Assembly: GCA_937879825.1 (NCBI GenBank)
Contig: CALFMQ010000383.1
Span: forward strand, 1 to 5,936
DNA: 5,936 nucleotides
From: an uncultured Phycisphaerales bacterium
Lineage (GTDB): Bacteria; Planctomycetota; Phycisphaerae; Phycisphaerales; UBA1924
Direction: 5' to 3'
Part shown: piece by piece, positions 1 through 5,577 of the stretch
Layout: each line of letters starts with the position of its first letter
Position numbering within the stretch: position 1 is the stretch's first letter
The notes under the pieces: generated by a model
What the model was told of the DNA's origin: nothing
The model's input: the letters and a program-made list of their open reading frames with translations, nothing else
The model's database searches: none
Made by a program: the position numbers and the translations under genes

Positions 1-222
1 GAGCTGCTGGTCGGTGCGCGTCGCACGATTCGGACCATCAAGGTGTGCATGGTTGTCTCGGCGTCGTACAACATGGTGTGCGCGGGGCTCGCGGTGAGCG
101 GGCTGATCACCCCCCTGCTCGCGGCGGTGCTGATGCCGCTGAGTTCGCTCACCGTGGTGACGATCGCGTATCGTTCGGGGTCGTTCGGTCGGGGGAGCGT
201 GGAGTCAGGGTCGTGGAACTGA
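1..222 (+). CDS. ccoI: CcoI/FixI-type copper P-type ATPase, C-terminal end (partial)
   Basis: Only the last 73 residues are in the window; the gene begins upstream. The reading frame is open from base 1 and stops with TGA at 220-222. The fragment contains the last two transmembrane helices of a P1B-1 copper-transporting ATPase. A Tyr-Asn pair (fragment residues 23-24) lies in the penultimate helix and MPLSS (45-49) in the last one; these YN and MxxSS motifs form the membrane copper site of this family. A short hydrophilic tail follows. P1B-1 ATPases move Cu(I) across the inner membrane. CcoI/FixI is the member that supplies copper to cbb3 cytochrome c oxidase. The motifs alone would also fit CopA, but the immediately overlapping ccoS points to CcoI. 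The stop overlaps the ccoS start by 10 bases, so the two are probably translationally coupled. Confidence 0.88.
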   Translation, partial: ELLVGARRTIRTIKVCMVVSASYNMVCAGLAVSGLITPLLAAVLMPLSSLTVVTIAYRSGSFGRGSVESGSWN

Positions 223-386
223 TTTTCATCATCCTGCCGCTGGCGCTGGTGCTGGCGGCGGTGTTCATCGGCGCGTTCGTCTGGGCCGCCCGGAGCGGCC
301 AGATGGACGACATGGACTCGCCGGCGGGGCGCGCGGTGTTTGATGATGAGCCGGGGTCGGGCGGCGCGCCGCGGGACGGTGAATGA
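213..386 (+). CDS. ccoS: CcoS, cbb3-type cytochrome oxidase maturation protein
   Basis: This is a small inner-membrane protein of 57 residues, normal for the family. CcoS is required for assembly of active cbb3 oxidase, probably at cofactor insertion. One N-terminal transmembrane helix (about residues 3-24) is followed by the family's conserved segment: FVWAARSGQMDD (22-33), then SPAGRAVFDD (36-45), matching the usual pattern of W-A-x-x-x-G-Q-x-D-D, then P-x-x-R and F-D-D. The tail after residue 46 is Gly/Pro-rich and looks unstructured. I chose the GTG at 213 because it puts the helix directly at the N-terminus and has GGAG at 201-204, 8 bases upstream. The ATG at 45 in the same frame would add 56 residues that are antisense-like to the family and overlap ccoI fully. 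The gene is last in a cco cluster that extends upstream of the window. Confidence 0.9.
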   Translation: MELIFIILPLALVLAAVFIGAFVWAARSGQMDDMDSPAGRAVFDDEPGSGGAPRDGE

Positions 387-404
387 GTTGACGGCTGTTT
401 TGAA

Positions 405-424
405 CGTCCGCGGTGCGGCGTTTA
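405..424. terminator. Weak hairpin between convergent ccoS and the RpiR-type gene
   Basis: CG (405-406), a bulged T (407) and CCGC (408-411) can pair with GCGG (415-418) and CG (419-420) around a 3-base GGT loop. TTTA follows on the + strand. It sits in the 35-base gap between two convergent stop codons, where a terminator for ccoS would be expected. The T-run is short, the stem is small and bulged, and the last T residues overlap the stop codon of the opposite gene, so this is only a candidate. Confidence 0.25.
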
Positions 425-1321
425 CTTCGGCCCGGTGGTGCGCGGGGGGCGGCTTTCATGGACGGGCGAGCCGTTCATCTTTTCCTGGCGCGGGACGTAC
501 TCCAGGAACGTGCCGAGTTGTTGCCAGAGTTCTTCGAGGCGGTCGATGCGGGCGTGGGCCTTCTTGCCGAGGAGCCGCACGACGCGCGCGGTGATGAGTT
601 CGGCGGTGAGCACGGCGGGGAGGGCGCTGTCGAAGGGGCCGACGGCCGGGATGAGGAGTTGGCACCAGGTTTTGGTGAGTGAGGCGAGGGGAGAAAGCGG
701 GGAGTCGGTGATCGCGATGATCGTGACGCCCTGTTTGGCGAGCGCGCGGGCGGTGACGACGGAGTGCCTGCGGTAGCGGGCGAAATCGAAGATGACTGCG
801 GCGTCGTCGCGCTGGGCGCCGCAGAGTTGGCGGGCGGCGGTTTGTTCGTGCACCAGGTTGATCTGATCGCGGACCATCGAGAGGCCGCTGGTCAGGACGG
901 TCGCCCCGGCCATGGATGTTTCGCCGGAGAGGATCCAGACGGCGCGGGCTTTGGCGATGGGTGTGGCGAGGGTCGTGAGGCGTTCGTCGGTGAGTGTGTC
1001 GAGCGCGTGGCGGAGGGCGTTATTGATTGATTCTCGGACGGGGGTGGCCTGGCCTTCTCGGAGGCGGACGCGTCGGGTTGGGCTGTTGAGTTGGCGGGTA
1101 AGGTCCTGGCGCATCCAGTTCTGGAGGTCGGTGAAGCCGTCGAATCCGATTTTGGTTGCGAACCTGACGATAGAAGGTCTGGAGGTGCCGACGCGGTCGG
1201 CGATATCCGAGACGGTGCCGAAGGCGAGGAGCGTGGCGTCCTGAATGAGGAGCGCGCTGATTCGGCGTTCGGTGGGCGTCAGGGAGTCGCTGGCCGGCGC
1301 GATGAGTTCTTGGAGAGACAT
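422..1321 (-). CDS. RpiR/MurR-family transcriptional regulator (HTH + SIS domain)
   Basis: The 299-residue protein has the two-domain layout and length of RpiR-family regulators. The N-terminal helix-turn-helix domain covers about residues 1-77. It includes LTPTERRIS (14-22), VSDIADRVGTSRPSIVRFATKIGFDGFTDL in the recognition region (37-66, key residues A41, S47, S50, R53, G59, G62, F63), typical of HTH_6 proteins. A sugar-isomerase (SIS) fold follows at about 110-260. Its ligand loop reads SGETSMAGA (132-140), not the more usual G-x-G-x-S, and it has the second SIS strand IIAITDSPLSPLA (201-213). The last 20 residues are basic and disordered. RpiR proteins bind DNA as dimers or tetramers and typically sense phosphosugars through the SIS domain; some act on other metabolites. 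AGGTG (complement of 1327-1331) lies 5 bases upstream of the ATG. The gene is divergent from the catabolic operon across 102 bp, which makes it the likely local regulator. The effector is unknown. Confidence 0.88.
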   Translation of the reverse strand: MSLQELIAPASDSLTPTERRISALLIQDATLLAFGTVSDIADRVGTSRPSIVRFATKIGFDGFTDLQNWMRQDLTRQLNSPTRRVRLREGQATPVRESINNALRHALDTLTDERLTTLATPIAKARAVWILSGETSMAGATVLTSGLSMVRDQINLVHEQTAARQLCGAQRDDAAVIFDFARYRRHSVVTARALAKQGVTIIAITDSPLSPLASLTKTWCQLLIPAVGPFDSALPAVLTAELITARVVRLLGKKAHARIDRLEELWQQLGTFLEYVPRQEKMNGSPVHESRPPRTTGPK

Positions 1322-1423
1322 GGTGGCACCTGTTGGTCATTGCGTTACACTCAGGTTGGCTTAGTGTACATCTGATTTCAAGACGATCCGAGTCTGGAGC
1401 GACCTTTTCTGGAGTGCCCTCCG
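1322..1423. promoter_or_regulatory. Divergent intergenic regulatory region with inverted repeat (candidate operator)
   Basis: This is the only real non-coding stretch in the window and must carry the promoters for both divergent units. It contains a perfect 6-bp inverted repeat, TACACT (1346-1351) and AGTGTA (1363-1368), separated by 11 bases, which suits a dimeric regulator such as the adjacent RpiR-type protein. A weak sigma70-like match on the + strand, TTGCGT (1340-1345) and TAGTGT (1362-1367) with 16-base spacing, would overlap the repeat, as expected for a repressible promoter. I saw no convincing promoter for the minus strand. GGAG at 1411-1414 is the ribosome binding site of the radical SAM gene, 9 bases before its ATG. 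The repeat is directly visible; its role is inference. Confidence 0.4.
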
Positions 1424-2854
1424 ATGCCGACGACCCAGGAGTATGTGCAGACCGACCGCGAGCGGGCCTTTCTCGAGCGCGTGGAGGATGCGCAGTACAA
1501 GCGCGAGATCATCAATGGCTTGGCGCCCTTCTTCGATGAGCGCGCGCCGGCGGACATGATGAACTTCTATTCCAGCGATGAGCTGGTGCAGCTGCGGGTG
1601 CTCAAGGGTTCTCCCCGCGATGTCGAGAAGCGGATGCCCGTCAAGGTGACGCGGCACTACTTCGATCTGGCGGTCAAGAGCAAGCCGATGCAGCGGCTTG
1701 TCAAGGCGAGCCCGGACGAGACGATCGACCTGGCGGGTTCGGAGGACCCGGGCAACCAGATGGACTACAGCCCGGTGGAGGGGCTGCTTCACAAGTACGA
1801 GATGGGCCTGATGTATGTCGTCTCGACATGCTCGGCCCACTGCCGCTTCTGCTACCGCGAAGAGTTGATCGCTCGGAAAGAGATCGCCCGCAAGGACGGC
1901 ACGGTCGCGAAGAAGGGCTTGGCGCAGATTCCCGAGGTGACCGCGTACATCCGGGAGTTCAACGAGCAGGTCGCGGCCAACGGCGGGCGTCACCCGGACT
2001 CGGGTCGCGAGAAGCTGCGCGAGATCCTGATGTCGGGCGGCGACCCGATGGTGCTTGCGAACTCGAAGATCGCGGCGTGGATGGCGGCGCTGGCCGAGAG
2101 CGGGATCGAGTCGATCCGCATCGGCACGAAGGAGATGGCGTTCTATCCGAAGCGTTTCGACCCGACCTTCCTGGCGATGCTCGACGCGTTCCATGAGACC
2201 TATCCGGATGTCGGCGTCCATCTGATGATTCACTTCGAGCACCCCGACGAGTTCCTGATGAAGGACGACGACGGGAACTACATCCAGGACGGGATGGGTG
2301 TGCATCAGTGGGTGCCGGACACGCTCACGGCGATGCGGGGGCTCCTCTCGCGCGGCTTCGTGACGGTCGAGAACCAGACGCCGATCATCAAGGACATCAA
2401 CGACGACCCCGATGCGCTGCGGCTTATGCAGCGCGAGATGAAGCGCGTCGGCGCGGAGAACCACTACTTCTTCTGCGGTCGTGACATCGTCGCGTACAAG
2501 GCGTTCAATGTTCCCATCGAGCGGGCGTGGCAGATTCTCAACGAGTCGCAGAAGGGCTTGTCGGGCGTCGAGGCGCACGCGCGGCTCTCCATCACGCACT
2601 ACAAGGGCAAGACCGAGGTTGTCGCGGTGACGGACAAACCGATCGCGGGCCTGCCCGGCGCGGAGAATGGCGTGGTGATCTTCAAGATTCTTCGTAATGC
2701 GGGCAGCGCGCCGGACCGGTGCAAGGTGTGCATCGTCGGGCGCAACCCGAAGGCGATCTGGTTCAACGACTACGAGGATCGCGTGCTTTTCGATGAGGCG
2801 GGGCTGTACGCCTACACCCGTGTCAAGGACGCCAAGACGCTGGCGGCTCACTGA
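1424..2854 (+). CDS. kamA: Lysine-2,3-aminomutase-like radical SAM protein (KamA family, divergent)
   Basis: The 476-residue protein belongs to the KamA family of radical SAM, PLP-dependent 2,3-aminomutases, which move an amino group from the alpha to the beta carbon. The [4Fe-4S]/SAM motif is C-SAH-C-RF-C (C136, C140, C143). The Arg two residues on (R145) matches the Arg that holds the substrate carboxylate in clostridial lysine 2,3-aminomutase. Further family landmarks are SGGD (204-207), IRIG (231-234), HFEHPDE (270-276), ENQTPIIKDIND (316-327) and a CGRD (351-354) whose Asp may equal KAM D293. The PLP-lysine loop, PGGGGK in classical enzymes, is replaced by THYKGK (391-396), and the second Asp that binds the lysine side-chain amine is not evident. 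There is also an acidic insertion at about 277-300 and a C433-x-x-C436 pair near the C-terminus. It is therefore a member of the fold with uncertain substrate, about 60 residues longer than classical KAM. First gene of the operon; the downstream start is 11 bases after its stop. Confidence 0.85.
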   Translation: MPTTQEYVQTDRERAFLERVEDAQYKREIINGLAPFFDERAPADMMNFYSSDELVQLRVLKGSPRDVEKRMPVKVTRHYFDLAVKSKPMQRLVKASPDETIDLAGSEDPGNQMDYSPVEGLLHKYEMGLMYVVSTCSAHCRFCYREELIARKEIARKDGTVAKKGLAQIPEVTAYIREFNEQVAANGGRHPDSGREKLREILMSGGDPMVLANSKIAAWMAALAESGIESIRIGTKEMAFYPKRFDPTFLAMLDAFHETYPDVGVHLMIHFEHPDEFLMKDDDGNYIQDGMGVHQWVPDTLTAMRGLLSRGFVTVENQTPIIKDINDDPDALRLMQREMKRVGAENHYFFCGRDIVAYKAFNVPIERAWQILNESQKGLSGVEAHARLSITHYKGKTEVVAVTDKPIAGLPGAENGVVIFKILRNAGSAPDRCKVCIVGRNPKAIWFNDYEDRVLFDEAGLYAYTRVKDAKTLAAH

Positions 2855-2865
2855 GAGCACGAACC

Positions 2866-3576
2866 ATGATCGACAAGCGGTACCAGAGCGCCGCGGACGC
2901 CGTTGCGGATGTCCCCGATGGTGCGTCGGTGATGATCGGCGGATTCGGTGAGGCGGGGAGCCCGATCGAGTTGATTCACGCGCTCATCGATCAGGGGGCG
3001 CGCGACCTGACGGTCATCAGCAATAACACCGGGAGCGGCGAGGTCGGTCTGGCGGCGCTGCTCAAGGAACAGCGCGTGCGCAAGGTGGTGTGCTCGTTCC
3101 CGCGGACGGCGAACTCGACTGTGTTCCCCGATTTGTACCGGAGCGGGAAGATCGAACTGGAGTTGGTGCCGCAGGGCACGCTCGCGGAGCGGATTCGCGC
3201 CGGCGGCGCCGGGATTCCGGCGTTCTTCACGCCGGCGGCTGTGGGCACGCCGCTGGCGGAGGGCAAGGAGTCGCGCGTCTTCGATGGGAAGGAATACCTG
3301 ATGGAGCGCGGCCTTCGGGCGGACTTCGCGCTCATCAAGGGGCGGCGGGCGGACCCCTACGGCAATGTTGTCTACAGCAAGACGGCGCGGAACTTCGGGC
3401 CGATCATGGCGATGGCGGCGAGGGTCGCGGTCGTGCAGGTGAGCGAGATCGTGGAAGCGGGCGCGCTTGATCCTGAAGTGGTCGTGACGCCGGGCATCTT
3501 TGTGAGTCGAGTGGTCGAGGTCGCATCGCCGATGCATGAGTCGGAACTCGTGGCGACGGGAGCGACCTATCCATGA
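2866..3576 (+). CDS. pcaI: 3-oxoacid CoA-transferase subunit A (PcaI/ScoA type)
   Basis: This is the 236-residue alpha subunit of a family I CoA-transferase, the usual length for a stand-alone A subunit. With subunit B it moves CoA from succinyl-CoA or a similar donor to a 3-oxoacid. The family I signature, a D-G-x-x-hydrophobic(3)-G-G-F-x3-G-x-P pattern, is intact at residues 18-33 (DGASVMIGGFGEAGSP). Other conserved blocks are ISNNTGSGEVGLAALL (51-66), RKVVCSFPR (72-80), IELELVPQGTLAERIRAGG (96-114) and ARNFGPIMAMAA (174-185). From memory these resemble Pseudomonas PcaI (3-oxoadipate CoA-transferase) more closely than AtoD, but the true substrate cannot be read from sequence. The ATG is 11 bases after the preceding stop, with only a weak GAGAG (2853-2857) upstream, so it probably depends on coupling to the upstream gene. 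Its TGA overlaps the ATG of subunit B by the 4-base ATGA. Confidence 0.9.
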   Translation: MIDKRYQSAADAVADVPDGASVMIGGFGEAGSPIELIHALIDQGARDLTVISNNTGSGEVGLAALLKEQRVRKVVCSFPRTANSTVFPDLYRSGKIELELVPQGTLAERIRAGGAGIPAFFTPAAVGTPLAEGKESRVFDGKEYLMERGLRADFALIKGRRADPYGNVVYSKTARNFGPIMAMAARVAVVQVSEIVEAGALDPEVVVTPGIFVSRVVEVASPMHESELVATGATYP

Positions 3577-4295
3577 CGACGGGCGAGGAACAGATCGGGT
3601 GGTCGCGCGACGAGATGGCCCAGCGTTTGGCGCTGGACATCCCCAATGGTTCGTATGTGAATCTCGGGATCGGGATTCCGGAACTGGTTGCGAAGTTCGT
3701 GCCGAAGGGCCGCACGCTGATCTACCACACGGAGAACGGTCTGCTCGGCATGGGGCCCTCGCCCGCGCCGGGCACGGGCGACCCGGAGCTCATCAACGCC
3801 GGCAAACGGCAGGTGACGGCGATTCCGGGCGCGGCGTACTTCCATCACGCGGACAGTTTCGCCATGATCCGGGGCGGGCACATCGACCTGTGCGTGCTGG
3901 GCGCGATGCAGGTGGCGCAGAACGGCGATCTGGCGAACTGGTCGACGGGCGAGCCGGATGCGATTCCCGCGGTGGGCGGCGCGATGGACCTCGTGGCGGG
4001 CGTGAAATCTGTTTATGTGATCACGCAGCACTGCACGAAGACCGGCGAGCCGAAACTCGTGGATCGGTGCACGTATCCGCTGACGGGGCGGGGCGTGATC
4101 AATCGGGTATACACGGACCTGGCGGTGGTTGATGTGACGCGCGACGGATTCCGCGTGGTCGAGTTGGCTCCGGGTGTGGACTTTGAGTATGTGCGGGAGC
4201 GGACCGGCGCCCCCCTGCTGCGATCGGCACCTCTTGCAACGGGACAATGTCATGAGCACGCATGTGGATGTGACGCGAAGCGCCGCCCTGTATGA
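3573..4295 (+). CDS. pcaJ: 3-oxoacid CoA-transferase subunit B (PcaJ/ScoB type)
   Basis: The 240-residue beta subunit carries the catalytic glutamate that forms the glutamyl-CoA thioester: E54 in YHTENGLLG (51-59), close to the family consensus with Ser replaced by Thr. GSYVNLGIGIPELVAKFVP (26-44), GGHIDLCVLGAMQVAQNGDLANW (101-123, key residues D105, G110, Q113, N117, W123) and GGAMDLVAGVK (135-145) are the other standard blocks. The start is the ATG inside the ATGA overlap with subunit A, with GGGAG (3558-3562) 10 bases upstream. Family members usually end soon after the Thr-Gly-Ala segment near residue 211. Here about 25 extra residues (216-240), rich in Cys and His, follow and run 44 bases into the next gene. 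That tail reads like out-of-frame sequence and is discussed as a finding. Together with subunit A it should form the active heteromeric enzyme in the cytoplasm. Confidence 0.9.
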   Translation: MTTGEEQIGWSRDEMAQRLALDIPNGSYVNLGIGIPELVAKFVPKGRTLIYHTENGLLGMGPSPAPGTGDPELINAGKRQVTAIPGAAYFHHADSFAMIRGGHIDLCVLGAMQVAQNGDLANWSTGEPDAIPAVGGAMDLVAGVKSVYVITQHCTKTGEPKLVDRCTYPLTGRGVINRVYTDLAVVDVTRDGFRVVELAPGVDFEYVRERTGAPLLRSAPLATGQCHEHACGCDAKRRPV

Positions 4296-5574
4296 GCGGG
4301 CGCTGAAGGTTCTGCCGGGCGGCGTGAGCCGGAACGCGGCGTTCCGCGATCCGCACCCGCTGTATGCCGATCACGCCGAGGGATGCCGGATCACGGACAT
4401 CGAGGGTGTGACGCGCCTCGACTTCGCCAACAACATGGCGTCGCTGATCCACGGGCATGCCGATCCGGACATGGTGCGGGCGGTGACGGCGCAGCTGCGC
4501 AAGGGGACCGCGTACAACATCGGCACCGAGATCGAGGTCCGGTACGCCGAGTATCTCAATGAGCGCATCCCCGGTTTCGACATGATGCGGTTTGTGAACT
4601 CGGGGACCGAGGCGCTGATGGTGGGGATCAAGGCGGCGCGCGCGTTCACGGGTCGTCCGATGATCGCCAAGGCCGAGGGCGCGTACCACGGGGCGTATGA
4701 CTTTGTCGAGGTGAGCCAGACACCATCGCCGGCGAACTGGGGTGATGCGGACGAGCCGCGGCGCGTGCCGCTGGTGAAGGGCACGCCCGAGTCGGCGGTC
4801 AATGAGGTTGTGGTGATTCCGTACAACAACATCGACCGCTCGATCGCGTTGCTGGAGCGGTCGAAGGACAAGTTGGCGTGCCTGGTGCTGGACCTGATGC
4901 CGCACCGCGTGGGCCTGAACCCGGCGGACCCGGAGTATGTGTCGGCGCTGCGCGATTGGACGAAGAAGAACGGCGTTTTGCTGCTGCTCGATGAGGTGAT
5001 CACGCTGCGGTCGCATTACACCGGGTTGCAGGAGCAATACGGGCTCCGCCCGGACCTGACGGCGATGGGCAAGATGATCGGGGGCGGGTTCCCGATCGGC
5101 GCGATCGCCGGCCGCAGAGATGTGATGGATGTGCTCAACCCGCGGTCCAAGTCGTATGTGTACCCGCACTCGGGCACATTCTCGGCGAACCCGATCAGCC
5201 TGACGGCGGGTCTGGCGGCGATGGAGAAGTTCGACCGTTCAGAGGTTGCGCGCCTCAACGGGATGGCCAAGCGCGCGATCGCGAGCATCGAGAAGATGAT
5301 CCGCGAGACGGGCGCGAGGGCGAGCGTGACCGGTGGCGGCTCGATGTTCCGCGTGCATATGAAAGCGACCGCCCCCACGAACTACCGCGAGGCGCACACG
5401 ACGGCGGAAGAGAACAAGCGCGTCAAGGTCATGCTCGACCACATGTTCGATGCGGGGTTCATCCTCATCAACTCATGCTCGTGCGCGCTCTCGACGCCGA
5501 TGGGTGATGCGGAGGTCGATGACCTGCTCGACGCGATGCGGGGCGGGTTTGAGAAGATCGCGGCGATGCCCTGA
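4252..5574 (+). CDS. Class III PLP aminotransferase, glutamate-1-semialdehyde/beta-amino acid transaminase-like
   Basis: The 440-residue protein has the fold-type I, class III aminotransferase layout. Visible elements are SGTE (117-120, phosphate binding), YHG (145-147, ring stacking), LLLLDEV (243-249, with D247 binding the pyridine nitrogen), the Schiff-base lysine K274 in MGKMIGGGFPIGA (272-284), and HSGTF (306-310). The family includes HemL, but HemL is usually not found in such operons. The region LPGGVSRNAAFRDPHPL (21-37) and the HSGTF segment recall the beta-phenylalanine transaminase of Variovorax paradoxus, where the Arg matching R27 holds the carboxylate of a beta-amino acid. That comparison is from memory. 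The Arg that family uses near the C-terminus appears replaced by Ser (about 408), so the side chain accepted may differ. I chose the ATG at 4252, with GGGA (4241-4244) 7 bases upstream; translation from the upstream ATG at 4174 would add 26 residues unlike the family. Likely role: converting a beta-amino acid to a 3-oxoacid for the CoA-transferase encoded just upstream. Confidence 0.82.
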   Translation: MSTHVDVTRSAALYERALKVLPGGVSRNAAFRDPHPLYADHAEGCRITDIEGVTRLDFANNMASLIHGHADPDMVRAVTAQLRKGTAYNIGTEIEVRYAEYLNERIPGFDMMRFVNSGTEALMVGIKAARAFTGRPMIAKAEGAYHGAYDFVEVSQTPSPANWGDADEPRRVPLVKGTPESAVNEVVVIPYNNIDRSIALLERSKDKLACLVLDLMPHRVGLNPADPEYVSALRDWTKKNGVLLLLDEVITLRSHYTGLQEQYGLRPDLTAMGKMIGGGFPIGAIAGRRDVMDVLNPRSKSYVYPHSGTFSANPISLTAGLAAMEKFDRSEVARLNGMAKRAIASIEKMIRETGARASVTGGGSMFRVHMKATAPTNYREAHTTAEENKRVKVMLDHMFDAGFILINSCSCALSTPMGDAEVDDLLDAMRGGFEKIAAMP

Positions 5575-5577
5575 GCG

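Noticed and set aside
45..212. N-terminal extension of ccoS from the ATG at 45
   Set aside because: It would overlap the well-supported ATPase frame over its whole length, adds sequence unlike CcoS and displaces the N-terminal membrane helix; the GTG at 213 with GGAG upstream fits the family.
1361..2860. 499-codon open frame on the minus strand opposite the radical SAM gene
   Set aside because: It mirrors the KamA-like gene almost exactly. GC-rich codon use keeps the antisense frame open; the translation is Arg/His/Leu-rich with no recognisable motif, while the + strand carries clear family motifs.
4174..4251. Upstream ATG at 4174 for the aminotransferase
   Set aside because: The added 26 residues lie inside the CoA-transferase B gene and do not resemble the family N-terminus; the ATG at 4252 has a ribosome binding site at suitable spacing.
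4099..5169. 356-codon open frame on the minus strand opposite the aminotransferase gene
   Set aside because: It is low-complexity, Arg/His-rich antisense translation that crosses the boundary between two clearly coding + strand genes and has no family motif.
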